From positions 248,001-312,000 of the forward strand of contig JALHQT010000005.1 in the NCBI GenBank assembly GCA_022841825.1: DNA of 64,000 nucleotides. Reading direction: 5' to 3'. Source of the stretch: Anaerolineae bacterium (lineage in GTDB: Bacteria; Chloroflexota; Anaerolineae; Aggregatilineales; Phototrophicaceae). Positions 8,918-16,928 of this stretch are shown here, piece after piece. Numbering within the stretch: the first letter of the stretch is position 1; every line of letters begins with the position of its first letter. The position numbers and the translations under genes were made by a program. Under the pieces are notes generated by a model. The model worked only from the letters and a program-made list of their open reading frames with translations. It made no database searches and was not told the DNA's origin.

Positions 8918-10867
8918 TTACCCCTTCACACCGCCGAGGCTGAGACCGCCGACGATCCAGCGCTGGAAGGCGAAGAACAGGATGATGACCGGCAGAGAGA
9001 TCAGGATCGACATGGCGGCGAACTTCTGCATGTCCGGCGGTGCCTGGTTCGCGCCGTTGGTCAGCGTCGCCAGCGCCATCGCGAGCGTGTAGCTCTGCGT
9101 CTCGCCCGTCAGGAAGACCCACGACAGGATGAACTCCGTCCAGCCTTGCATGAAGCTGAAGAGGATGACGATGGCGAAGGCGGGCAGCGAGAGCGGCAGC
9201 ATCACGCGGATGAAGGTGCCGATCAAGCCCGCACCGTCGATCAGCGCTGCTTCTTCCAGCTCCTTCGGGATGGTGTCGAAGTAGCCCTTCAGGTTCCAGA
9301 TCGCAAACGGTAGACCGCCGGAAGCAAACGCCAGCGCCAAACCGAGCAGCGTGGTGCGCAGCGGTTCGGTGCCGCTGCCGGTGTTGCCCGCTGCCAGCCG
9401 CCCCTGAAGCATCGTCCAGCCCAAACCGATGATGATCGCCGCCATCAGGGCGTACAGGAGCAGATTGGTGAAGGTCTTCGGTTCGACCACGTTCTTGAGC
9501 GCACGGCAGATCAGCCAGATGCCCGCCGCGCCGAGCAGCGCCGCCGCCCACGAGATCAGGATTTGCGGGATGATGCCCAGGAAGGTGTTGTTGCGCAGCG
9601 TGATGATCGCCGCTGCCTGGTTATCGACCTGTTCGCGCGCTTCGGTAAGCGTCTGCTCGGCGGTGAGGAGGTTGACCACTGATTCGTCGGCATTGGCGCG
9701 CGCGGTTGCCGCGCCTGCCTGCACATCCTGCACATCGATGCGCGCGGTTTCGACCGCAGCCTCCAACCCCGCACGGAAGCCTTCAAGCCCGCCAGTGTCG
9801 AGGATCGGCAGAGCGATCAGCAGGATCTGAAGCTGAATATCGTCTTCCGCGTCATCGGGGTCCGTGAAGAGCGCCTGTCGTGCGTCGATTTCTGCCTGCA
9901 TCGCGGCGCGAATCTCTTCTTCAGAGCTTAATCCCTCGATGCGCACCTGAAATGCCTCCAGGTTCGCCAGATTGGCGACAGCGAGTTCGGCGCGTTCTTC
10001 GCGGCGGATGGCGGTTTCCTCGCGCTGCGCGACGCTGCCAACACGCTGGTCATAATCCGCCTTCGCTTCGTCAAACTGCGCTTCAATCGCCGCCAGCGGC
10101 ACGCCGAAGGTATCTTCGTAGAGCGGCGAGCGCTGGAAGATCGCAAACATCGTGATGGTGATCGCGACCAGCGCAACCAGCGCGGTGACGATGGTCACGG
10201 GCACAGGACCCGGATTCAGCCAGCGGTCCAGCTCGATCTTGCCCCAACCACGCACGAGGTTGAATGCAATCCAGACGACCCCGGCGACCAGGATTCCAAC
10301 GAAGAATGATGGCACTGCCGCTGCAAGCGTGCTGTTGATCTCAATCGAGTTGAACATGATGTAGAGCGGAATGAGGGTGCCCGTACTGGGCAGCATCAGC
10401 AGGATGATGAAGCCGAGCATACCCCACTGCCGACCGATGAACTTGAAGCGCGAGAACGCATATGCCGCCGACGCGCCAAAGGTGACGGTCGCCAGCGAGA
10501 CGCCGAGCGCGACGAACAGGCTGTTGACCAGCAGGTCGCCAAAATAGATCGGCAGCACGTTCGAGAATGGCTCCGTCAGGACGGAGACGAACGCATCGAG
10601 ATTGGCGTTGGGCGGGATCAGCGTCAGGTCGGTCGGTCGTGTAATGCCGCGCGGGTCAGTCGCCATCGAGACAATCCACAAAATCGGGAACATCACGATC
10701 ACCGTCATGAGGAGCAGGAATGCCTGCAACCCAAGCTGACGCAGGATGATCCCGCGTGTGTGGCGATTGAGCTGAAAGAAGCCCGCTTCTGACCTGGCAG
10801 GCGCGGCGGCAGGCATCTGCCGGGCAGGTGCCGCGCTCGATTGGATAATGTTCGGATTGCTGCTCAT
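8918..10867 (-). CDS. MalG-type sugar ABC permease with a large central insertion
   Basis: 649 residues, far longer than the usual roughly 280 of MalG-family permeases. Residues 1-180 give the normal first part (QLNRHTRGIIL, FPILWIVSMA, YAFSRFKF). Residues about 507-649 give the normal second part, including the EAA loop KELEEAALIDGAGL (535-548), which docks the ATPase. Between them lie about 310 extra residues: two hydrophobic helices (about 188-206 and 222-244), a long charged, probably coiled-coil hairpin (about 255-425, AQFDEAKADYDQRVGS through TAEQTLTEAREQVDNQAA), and two more hydrophobic helices (about 427-455, 467-487). The start at 10867 is two bases after the MalF stop, so the two genes are coupled. 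It imports sugar together with the MalF and binding-protein genes upstream; no ATPase gene is adjacent. Confidence 0.85.
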   Translation of the reverse strand: MSSNPNIIQSSAAPARQMPAAAPARSEAGFFQLNRHTRGIILRQLGLQAFLLLMTVIVMFPILWIVSMATDPRGITRPTDLTLIPPNANLDAFVSVLTEPFSNVLPIYFGDLLVNSLFVALGVSLATVTFGASAAYAFSRFKFIGRQWGMLGFIILLMLPSTGTLIPLYIMFNSIEINSTLAAAVPSFFVGILVAGVVWIAFNLVRGWGKIELDRWLNPGPVPVTIVTALVALVAITITMFAIFQRSPLYEDTFGVPLAAIEAQFDEAKADYDQRVGSVAQREETAIRREERAELAVANLANLEAFQVRIEGLSSEEEIRAAMQAEIDARQALFTDPDDAEDDIQLQILLIALPILDTGGLEGFRAGLEAAVETARIDVQDVQAGAATARANADESVVNLLTAEQTLTEAREQVDNQAAAIITLRNNTFLGIIPQILISWAAALLGAAGIWLICRALKNVVEPKTFTNLLLYALMAAIIIGLGWTMLQGRLAAGNTGSGTEPLRTTLLGLALAFASGGLPFAIWNLKGYFDTIPKELEEAALIDGAGLIGTFIRVMLPLSLPAFAIVILFSFMQGWTEFILSWVFLTGETQSYTLAMALATLTNGANQAPPDMQKFAAMSILISLPVIILFFAFQRWIVGGLSLGGVKG

Positions 10868-10869
10868 GG

Positions 10870-12126
10870 TTAGTACGCTGCCTCCGTCGCCTTGGTGATC
10901 CGGTTCTGGATCAGCGTGATGGTGAGCAGGATAAAGAAGACGATAATCGCGAACGCCGATGCCGCGCCGTAGAGTTGATCCTGCGCGATCAGCTTGTATG
11001 CCTGCGTGATCAGCAGGTCGGTTTCGCTGCGCGGACCGCCACCGGTGATGAAGAAGATGACGCTGAACTGGTTGAACGTCCAGATCGTGCCGAGCATGAT
11101 GGCAGGCACCATCGCCGGGCGGATCATCGGGACGGTGATCTTCCAGAATTGCGTCCACTTGCTCGCGCCATCCACATCTGCCGCTTCATACATATCCGGC
11201 GGGATGCTGGTGAGCGCGCCGGTCGCCACCACCATCATGAAAGGCCAGCCGAGCCAGATGTTCGCCATCAGCACGGAGTAGAACGCCATGACAGGCGCAC
11301 CTGCACGCTCGAAGAACAGCGACGCGGTGGATTCGGCAACACGCCCGCCGAAAATATCGGCAAAAGTGGCGATGGCGACCAGCGTGAGGACGATGATCCC
11401 CCCCAGCCCGAAGACCGTCTTATCGATGCTCAACTTCCCCGTCACTTTGTCTTTCAGCCCATTCTTGCGCAGGTAAAAGACAAGCCAGACGACGATGGCG
11501 GCACTGGCGATGGCGACGACATACGGAATGATCACGCGCAGGTCAATCGGGCGGTCAAGGGTCGTCAGCCAGGCGGTGCGTGTCGGGAAACTCGTACCAA
11601 ACGTGTTGTTGACGCTCTCCAGCAGCAGGTTGAAGCCGCCGGACTGCTCTTGCCAGAGGTTATTCCAGATCAGCGCTGTGATGTAACCGGGCAGCGCCCA
11701 GGGCAGGACGAAGATGGCGCGGTAGAAACGGCGGAACAGCACGCGCTGCCCGTTGAGGGCAATGGCGACTGCCAGACCGATGGTGACATGGAAAAAGACG
11801 TTCACCAGCGTCCAGATGATGTTAAAGCCCAAGAGCGGCAAGAAACGATAGTTTGGAATGGTCAACTGGCTGGTCAGAATGTCGCCGAAATTCTTAAGCG
11901 CGACATAGGGTGCTTCAACCTGCCCGCCCAGGTTCTGCGCCTGGAAGTCGCGGAACGCGATCCACACCTGGTACAACTGTGGATAAAACGAAATGAACAA
12001 CATGACGACGACGGACGGTAAGACGAACATCCAGGGGATGCCGCTTTCCCGCACGCCCTTCTTCACACTATCCCACATGCCAAGCTGCGTATCAGGATAG
12101 GATGGTGACTGTGAAACGGTCGCCAT
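10870..12126 (-). CDS. MalF-type sugar ABC permease
   Basis: 418 residues, inner-membrane subunit of a carbohydrate importer. The EAA-loop signature is clear (IPPDMYEAADVDGASKWTQFWKITVPM, about residues 312-338), followed by FNQFSVIFFITGGGP, typical of the MalF side. Compared with usual relatives (about 290-310 residues) it carries roughly 80 extra residues (about 190-275) with one or two extra hydrophobic helices. These fall between the SFPTRTAWLTT segment and the next canonical helix (APVMAFYSVLMANIW). It is the second gene of the operon, 177 bases after the binding-protein stop. Substrate unknown beyond sugar by family. Confidence 0.88.
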   Translation of the reverse strand: MATVSQSPSYPDTQLGMWDSVKKGVRESGIPWMFVLPSVVVMLFISFYPQLYQVWIAFRDFQAQNLGGQVEAPYVALKNFGDILTSQLTIPNYRFLPLLGFNIIWTLVNVFFHVTIGLAVAIALNGQRVLFRRFYRAIFVLPWALPGYITALIWNNLWQEQSGGFNLLLESVNNTFGTSFPTRTAWLTTLDRPIDLRVIIPYVVAIASAAIVVWLVFYLRKNGLKDKVTGKLSIDKTVFGLGGIIVLTLVAIATFADIFGGRVAESTASLFFERAGAPVMAFYSVLMANIWLGWPFMMVVATGALTSIPPDMYEAADVDGASKWTQFWKITVPMIRPAMVPAIMLGTIWTFNQFSVIFFITGGGPRSETDLLITQAYKLIAQDQLYGAASAFAIIVFFILLTITLIQNRITKATEAAY

Positions 12127-12188
12127 CGATTAGTCCTCCCCCTTTGATAATTTCTGATGTCCGACAAGTCCTCTAGCAGATGCGATCA

Positions 12189-12211
12189 GGGGCAAGCCAT
12201 CGGCTCGCCCC
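12189..12211. repeat. GTAGG-type palindrome between binding-protein and permease genes
   Basis: Arms GGGGCAAGCC / GGCTCGCCCC around ATC (one mismatch). It lies in the 177-base gap downstream of the binding-protein gene. Position and shape suggest it could stabilise or attenuate the operon message, as REP hairpins do between malE and malF in enterobacteria; that comparison is an inference. Confidence 0.6.
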
Positions 12212-12232
12212 TGAGATGCACACGTACTTTTT

Positions 12233-12282
12233 CTCCCCTCCCCTTGCCCCTCCCCATCACAATGGGCAGGGGATGGGGGTAG
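12233..12282. repeat. Imperfect G/C inverted repeat in the same gap
   Basis: CCCCTTGCCCCTCCCCAT faces ATGGGCAGGGGATGGGGG across a CACA loop, with a few mismatches. Together with the adjacent palindrome it makes a strongly structured 5'-to-permease spacer just after the binding-protein stop. Confidence 0.5.
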
Positions 12283-12303
12283 GGAAAGCCTTGGCGCTTA
12301 TCT

Positions 12304-13533
12304 CTAGCTGCCAGCGTGCAGTGTATCGATACCCGCCTGGATCAGGTCGTAAGCGGCAGCGGTTGCATCGGCGACAGTCTCGCCACCCGCGCTAACAGCG
12401 GTGATAGCGTCGCCCATCGGACCCCAGAACTGACCGAGTTCAGCACGGTTCGGGAACGGGGTGCCGAGCGCGAACTGTTCGGCGAAGACCTGGAGGTTCG
12501 GGTTGGCAACTTCGACCGCCGGGTTAACAGGCAGCAGACCGCCCTCTTCGCTGGCAATCGTCTGACCTTCGGCGCTGGTCACGAAGCGCGCCCAGGCGAG
12601 GACAGCTTCGAGCTTGGCGGGGTCTTCGGCGACGGTGGCATTGACGAAGAAGCCTTCTGCCTGCGCGAACAGCGCGGGGACGCTGCCGTTATCAAGCGCG
12701 GGCATGATCGAGACACCCAGGTCATCGCCCAGGTCGCTTTCGAACTGTGCCAGATTCCAGATGCCGTCGTAAACCATGGCAACTTCGCCGGTCTGGAAGC
12801 CTGGGTTGGGCGATGCACCGTCAATGACGACGCCGCTGTCCGGGTCCTGCGCCAGGGTGTACATATCCTGGTGGAACTGGAAGTACGCTTCCATCGCGGC
12901 GCGACCTTCGCTGTCCGGCGGGAAGGCAGCATTGCCATCCGCGTCCATCAGCGAACCACCGAGCGAGAACAGGAAGCCTGCGCTGTGGAAGAAACCGTTC
13001 TGGAATGCCAGACCGGTCAGACCGTCAGCGGCGAGTTCTTCGCTGATCGAGAGGACATCCGCCCAGCTTTCGGGTGCATCCGGGACGAGCGCCTTGTTGT
13101 AGAAGAAGGCGAGCGTCTTGGCGCTGTAGGGAATGCCGAAGATGCTGTCTTCAAACGTGAAGGTGCCCCAGGCGGTCTCGGTCGCCTGCGCGAGCAGTTC
13201 TTCATCGACGCTGGAGGTCAGGTCGGTCAGCAGACCCGCAGTCGCCCACGGACCGGTGCTGTCGTTCGCCCAGATGACCATATCGGGACCTTCGCCCGCG
13301 CCTGCTGCCGCGACAAAGCTATCCTGGAGTGTACCGCTGGGGTTGAAGACCTGCTCGACGGTGATGTTGGGGTTGGCTTCGACGAAAGCGTCGAGGAGCG
13401 CCAGCAGCGCGTCGCCTTCAGCATCCTGCTTGGCATGCCACAGGACCAAGTTGACCGAGTCCTGCGCGCCGATGCTCATGGTGGGAACCACGAGGAGGGC
13501 AAGCAGCGCCAGCACCAAAAGGAACTTCTTCAT
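12304..13533 (-). CDS. Maltose/maltodextrin-type extracellular solute-binding protein
   Basis: 409 residues. A Sec signal peptide (MKKFLLVLALLALLVVPTMSIGA, cut before QDS, no lipobox) precedes a family-1 sugar-binding fold. Visible MalE-like features are VNLVLWHAKQDAEGDALL at the mature N-terminus, GPDMVIWANDSTGPWATAGLL, IFGIPYSAKTLAFFYNKALV, GEVAMVYDGIWNLAQF and KLEAVLAWARFVTSAEGQ. The protein binds the sugar outside the membrane and delivers it to the two downstream permeases. It is the first gene of the operon, with a promoter-like site about 110 bases upstream. No Cys anchor is seen, so in a monoderm-like envelope its retention is unexplained. Confidence 0.9.
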   Translation of the reverse strand: MKKFLLVLALLALLVVPTMSIGAQDSVNLVLWHAKQDAEGDALLALLDAFVEANPNITVEQVFNPSGTLQDSFVAAAGAGEGPDMVIWANDSTGPWATAGLLTDLTSSVDEELLAQATETAWGTFTFEDSIFGIPYSAKTLAFFYNKALVPDAPESWADVLSISEELAADGLTGLAFQNGFFHSAGFLFSLGGSLMDADGNAAFPPDSEGRAAMEAYFQFHQDMYTLAQDPDSGVVIDGASPNPGFQTGEVAMVYDGIWNLAQFESDLGDDLGVSIMPALDNGSVPALFAQAEGFFVNATVAEDPAKLEAVLAWARFVTSAEGQTIASEEGGLLPVNPAVEVANPNLQVFAEQFALGTPFPNRAELGQFWGPMGDAITAVSAGGETVADATAAAYDLIQAGIDTLHAGS

Positions 13534-13865
13534 GGAAACGTACTCCTTAAAAACCTGAAAATCGCATACGACCGGTGTGAATCGAACAGGTAGGTTCGCC
13601 GAGATTGGCGATTGCCTTGATCGATTAAGGTTAATGCAAGCTCAGATTATAACGAGGGGGGAAGCTCAATTCAAATCTGTATTCGATTTTGTGCGAATTG
13701 CACGATAAGTGCGGACAAATATCGCCTGGGGCGTGAGGCGCGCGCTCATCAGCGATGGAGGGTCAGAAGAGTCTTCTTCAGCCCCTCGCCCCGAGGGAGA
13801 GGGGTTGGGGTGAGGGTTTGCGTGGAATACACCTACCTTGTCAGCGGCATCCCATGGGATGCACC
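13534..13865. other. Intergenic region upstream of the sugar importer
   Basis: Contains the promoter-like site above, a G/C hairpin (13782-13804, CCCCTC...GAGGGG with flanking GAGAGGGGTTGGGGTGAGGG) and the palindrome at 13847. No coding sequence supported. Confidence 0.6.
13646..13674 (-). promoter_or_regulatory. Sigma-70-like promoter of the sugar importer operon
   Basis: On the minus strand a TTGAAT box (13674-13669) and a perfect TATAAT (13651-13646) are separated by 17 bases, giving a 5' leader of about 105 bases before the binding-protein ATG at 13533. Confidence 0.55.
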
Positions 13866-13868
13866 CTA
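13847..13868. repeat. GTAGG-type palindrome overlapping a stop codon
   Basis: GCATCCCATGGGATGC is a perfect 16-base palindrome, followed by ACCCTA. The TA of this flank supplies the TAG stop (complement of 13866-13868) of the minus-strand gene that ends here. Confidence 0.6.
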
Positions 13869-14435
13869 CTGGATGCGGTCGCTGGCATTGACGATGCGGT
13901 GCTCGCCCGTACGCCGCGCATTCTGGGTCGCCAGTGCGCGAAGCCACTCGTCCAGCACGTTGTGAATCTGCTGGGTAATGGATGCATCGTTGTAGACCTG
14001 CCCCGCCATGACATGCGAGACTTTGAGGATGCGCCGCAGGTGGCTCTGTTCTTCGGAGGACAGCGGCTTCTGCTGGAGAATGTTGTTGATCAGATCATCA
14101 ATGGGCAGTTGGTGATAGACATCGGGTTTGGGAGCCAGCAGCGGGTCGAGATCGAGCGCAAAGCGCTTACGGATGATGTAGAGGACGCGGTCGCGCGCCT
14201 CAAAATACGTCTCGTTGAGCGCCATCAGCTTGTGCTGAAGTTCGTCGCACAACTCGCGCAGGACGCTGGTGCGCGGTGGGTCCTGCGCAATTTGCTCCTC
14301 GACAAATTCCAGCATCAACACCGGGCTGCCGAGCTGGATGCAGCGCTCGTACAGGTCGCGCCCCTGTGCGAGGAGCGCTTCTGAGTCGTTGAGTTGCGAG
14401 AAATCCGGCATAGGCGTCGTCCCGAGTGCGATCAT
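13866..14435 (-). CDS. Protein of unknown function in the DUF971 operon
   Basis: 189 residues, not recognised. The start at 14435 forms an ATGA overlap with the stop of the DUF971 gene, so translation is probably coupled. The sequence is helical and charged (LLAQGRDLYERCIQLGSPVLMLEFVEEQIAQ, RELCDELQHKLMALNETYFEARDRVLYIIRKRF) without signal peptide or membrane segments, suggesting a cytoplasmic, perhaps oligomeric protein. The last residues (NASDRIQ) and the stop codon fall in the flank of a REP-like palindrome, so the natural C-terminus may have been altered. Confidence 0.7.
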   Translation of the reverse strand: MIALGTTPMPDFSQLNDSEALLAQGRDLYERCIQLGSPVLMLEFVEEQIAQDPPRTSVLRELCDELQHKLMALNETYFEARDRVLYIIRKRFALDLDPLLAPKPDVYHQLPIDDLINNILQQKPLSSEEQSHLRRILKVSHVMAGQVYNDASITQQIHNVLDEWLRALATQNARRTGEHRIVNASDRIQ

Positions 14436-14770
14436 GTAGGTGTTGGGTCGGGCGGGCATAAGCGGCGCAGGTACTCCCATGTGTAGATGCCCGTGTGATG
14501 TCCATCATCCCAGGATGGCTGTAAGGCATAGTTCCCGATCATTTCGACGTTGCTGATCACATAGGAGCGTTTGGGAATGAGCGTGAGGATGTTATCCGGG
14601 TCATGCTCGCGCCCCATGAATTCGTGACCGCCTCGGCATTGGACGCATGGGCACGCCTCGCGCAGATGCGAGAGCGGGTAGCGGCAGACCTTGTCGTCAC
14701 TCCAGACGATCTCCAGGTAGCCCTCGTTCTTGTTCACGGTGATGCCCTTGGGGCGCAGCGTCGTTTGCAT
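14432..14770 (-). CDS. DUF971 domain protein
   Basis: 112 residues. The pattern ITVNKNEGYLEIVWSDDKVCRYPLSHLREACPCVQCRGG, followed by ISNVEMIGNYALQPSWDDGHHTGIYTWEYLRRLC, is the DUF971 fold. That fold is also found at the N-terminus of gamma-butyrobetaine hydroxylases and fused or adjacent to ApbC-type Fe-S carriers, so a role in iron-sulfur handling is plausible from the family. Cys residues in CPCVQC could bind metal. The start at 14770 is chosen because the domain begins there and AAGGA lies just upstream; longer extensions would read through repeat DNA. Confidence 0.85.
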   Translation of the reverse strand: MQTTLRPKGITVNKNEGYLEIVWSDDKVCRYPLSHLREACPCVQCRGGHEFMGREHDPDNILTLIPKRSYVISNVEMIGNYALQPSWDDGHHTGIYTWEYLRRLCPPDPTPT

Positions 14771-14815
14771 AATTCCTTTGTACGCGAAAATGTGGGTTTT
14801 GAGCGTTAACACTTC

Positions 14816-15050
14816 AAGGTGATGAGGTGATGAGGCAAAAGGTGATGGATGGAGTAACGAGTAACGGGTCACGAGAACAGGTGATGAGGCGAAAGGTGAT
14901 GAGGAAGTAAGCAGAGCAGTCTTATGGTACGCCCCGCTGATTTCGGGCATGGGCATCAAATACGAAGGCTGGTACCCGCTGCCCTCATCACCTCATCCTC
15001 TCTTCCCTACATCACCTTTTTCTATCCCTCGTTGTTCGTTACTCGCTCTT
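14816..15050. repeat. GTGATGAGG-type intergenic repeats
   Basis: A run rich in GGTGATGAGG, GTAACGAGTAACGGGTCACGAG (left, 14816-14910) is answered by CCTCATCACCTCATCC and TCGTTACTCGCTC in the opposite sense (about 14983-15050). The block forms a large imperfect inverted repeat. The right part runs into the 3' end of the helix-hairpin-helix gene, whose last codons (ERVTNNEG) derive from it. Confidence 0.6.
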
Positions 15051-15432
15051 TCGCCTGCTCGATCCAGCGTTCGCGAGCGATACGCTCGGCGGTGATGCGC
15101 CCGCCCATCTTCTCCGCCAGATCCTGCGGGTTTTCTTCGGCAAGCTGGGCAAAGCTGGTGATGCCGAGGTCGTTCAGGCGGTTGACGAAGGTGGGTCCGA
15201 TACCCTTGATGTCGAGCAGATTATCGACGACGACCGGAAGTTCTTTGGTTTTGGCAGCATCCTGTTCGGCGCGCAGACGTGCGGCTGCCTGCGGTGCGCT
15301 CGAGGTGGGTTTGCTGAACGACTTGATCTCGGTGTGCCCGTTCTGCGCGGCACTGGAGTCTTGTTTGTGCGGCGAGCGCATGAGCCACGAACCGATAATG
15401 AGTCCCAAGAGGAACATGACGAGGCGGAACAT
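15022..15432 (-). CDS. Membrane-anchored helix-hairpin-helix protein
   Basis: 136 residues. An N-terminal hydrophobic helix (MFRLVMFLLGLIIGSWLM) anchors a Ser/Ala-rich linker and a C-terminal helix-hairpin-helix module (NLLDIKGIGPTFVNRLNDLGITSFAQLAEENPQDLAEKMGG). That module is the kind often annotated as DUF4332-like or found at the end of ribosomal L21 fusions and predicted to bind nucleic acid. The start at 15432 is supported by AAAGGA seven bases upstream. The anchor plus HhH would place a DNA-binding domain at the membrane, but binding is not shown. Confidence 0.75.
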   Translation of the reverse strand: MFRLVMFLLGLIIGSWLMRSPHKQDSSAAQNGHTEIKSFSKPTSSAPQAAARLRAEQDAAKTKELPVVVDNLLDIKGIGPTFVNRLNDLGITSFAQLAEENPQDLAEKMGGRITAERIARERWIEQAKERVTNNEG

Positions 15433-15533
15433 TGGCGAATCCTTTGTCGGCTGATCCGACGAATGTCTTGCAGGGATGTATGTAATTCTAGCACAGGCGG
15501 TTGCAGGGGAAGTAACGAGTGACGAGGATGTAG

Positions 15534-15597
15534 GGGCAGACCCGTGTATCTGCCCGATGACGAGGACAAAGGTGTAGGGACGAGGCGTGCCTCGTCC
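15534..15597. repeat. Two GTAGG-flanked palindromes in the same orientation
   Basis: First: TAGG then arms GGGCAGA / TCTGCCC (15534-15555). Second: TGTAG then arms GGACGAGGC / GCCTCGTCC (15578-15597). Both have GTAGG on the left; stems are unrelated in sequence but each is self-complementary. They lie in the divergent gap before the GyrB-like gene. Confidence 0.8.
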
Positions 15598-15723
15598 GAT
15601 GACCGCGTGCCATCCCAAATAGATACAACATTGTAGTGGTTTGGCTCGCCAAAATCGCCGCGGAAACCTGCCAACCGAGGTAAAATAGGGGGTATCCACA
15701 ATGCGTGTGCGAGGATATTCCCC

Positions 15724-16878
15724 ATGCCCGACAACGCGAAACCCGCCTACGACGAAAGCAGTATCAAGCCACTTGATGGCATCGAACACGTCCGACTTCG
15801 CCCGGCGATGTATATTGGCGGGACGGACAAGAAAGCGCTGCATCATCTGGTTTTTGAGGCGATGGACGTGAGTGTTGACGAGGCATTAGCGGGCAAGTGC
15901 TCACAGATAGAAATCACCATCTTCCCAGGGGAAGAGATCAGGATCACAGATAACTCAGAGGGGTTGTCTGTAGCTATACGCTCTCATCGCAATCCACCTG
16001 TGTCAGTGCTCGAATTGCAGATGACGACCATCGGTTGCGGTGCCCCTTATTCTGCGCGTTACTCGGTACAAGGTGGGTTGCATGGTGTGGGGCTTCCCGC
16101 TGTCAACGCGTTGTGTGCCATTATGGTTGCGCAGGTGCGTCGTGATGGCTTCCTTTGGCAGCAGCGCTATGCAGCGGCTAGACCGCAGACGCTTGTCGAG
16201 CAAATACGTCCCCTCAACGCCGACGAGTCAACAGGAAACACATTCGTCTTCACGCCCGATTTCACCATCATGGATCCAAATCAGTTGGATTTCGACCTGA
16301 TCGCCGCGCGCTGCCGAGAGGTGGCGCACACGGTCGCCGGACTGCGGCTGACGCTGCGCGACGAGCGGGTAAGTCCAGCGCGCGAGCAAGTCTTTCATGC
16401 GCCGCAGGGAATCCGTGCACGGCTGGCGGAGCTGAAGGCGAATGCGCAACCGATGAGCAGCGTATTTTACCGGGCAGCGGCATTTCAAACATCGACCGAT
16501 CCTCGCCGCCCAATCCTGTTTCGCATCCAGATTGCTTTTCAGTACACAGACATCAAGCACACACAACTTGAGAGCTATGTAAACACAATTCCTTCCACGG
16601 GCGGGACCCATGTGAATGGGTTCAGACGCGGCATGTTGGAATTATTGTCGGACTGTTTGCTGGAGTACGGGATTTCAAATAGCCAGTATATCGAGCAAGG
16701 ACTCAGCGCAGTCATCAATGTATTCCACAACTGGGCGTCGTTTGAGTCGCAATCCAAAATAGTGCTGCTCAATCCTGAAATTGAGGAAAGTGTCGCTTCG
16801 ATGATGTCGGAACTATTCCAAACCCATTTCCAGGCATCCCAAAAGCTCATCGAATACCTCAAGTCGCGGCAGTCGTGA
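15724..16878 (+). CDS. Degenerate GyrB/ParE-like protein (ATPase and transducer domains only)
   Basis: 384 residues matching the N-terminal half of GyrB: GIEHVRLRPAMYIGGTDKKALHHLVFEAMDVSVDEALAGKC, ITDNSEGL, QGGLHGVGLPAVNAL (GGLHGVG at 117-123) and a transducer domain with YVNTIPSTGGTHVNGFRRG and QSKIVL. The TOPRIM and C-terminal DNA-binding domains are absent. The Mg-binding Asn of the DNxxDEA motif is Val49, and the DNGxG loop reads DNSEG (76-80), so ATP hydrolysis is doubtful although the general base Glu45 and the GHKL glycine loop remain. The frame is fully open, which argues for a maintained protein rather than fresh decay. Possibly a non-catalytic gyrase partner or a topoisomerase-poison-resistance protein; function unknown. 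Confidence 0.75.
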   Translation: MPDNAKPAYDESSIKPLDGIEHVRLRPAMYIGGTDKKALHHLVFEAMDVSVDEALAGKCSQIEITIFPGEEIRITDNSEGLSVAIRSHRNPPVSVLELQMTTIGCGAPYSARYSVQGGLHGVGLPAVNALCAIMVAQVRRDGFLWQQRYAAARPQTLVEQIRPLNADESTGNTFVFTPDFTIMDPNQLDFDLIAARCREVAHTVAGLRLTLRDERVSPAREQVFHAPQGIRARLAELKANAQPMSSVFYRAAAFQTSTDPRRPILFRIQIAFQYTDIKHTQLESYVNTIPSTGGTHVNGFRRGMLELLSDCLLEYGISNSQYIEQGLSAVINVFHNWASFESQSKIVLLNPEIEESVASMMSELFQTHFQASQKLIEYLKSRQS

Positions 16879-16893
16879 CCACCGCGTACATGC

Positions 16894-16899
16894 TATAAT
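16894..16899 (+). promoter_or_regulatory. Candidate -10 box for the Uma2 gene
   Basis: A perfect TATAAT lies 30 bases before the Uma2 start. No convincing -35 box is visible at the usual spacing. Confidence 0.35.
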
Positions 16900-16928
16900 T
16901 TTCCGCAAGCACACGATGAGAGAACGCC

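Noticed and set aside
8870-12303. Open frame continuing upstream of the MalG start (to 11158)
   Set aside because: It reads through the MalF gene in another frame. The start at 10867 is two bases after the MalF stop and gives the family N-terminus.
15022-15846. Long open frame extending the HhH protein to 274 residues
   Set aside because: The extension reads through repeat DNA and overlaps the divergent GyrB-like start; the ATG at 15432 has a good Shine-Dalgarno.
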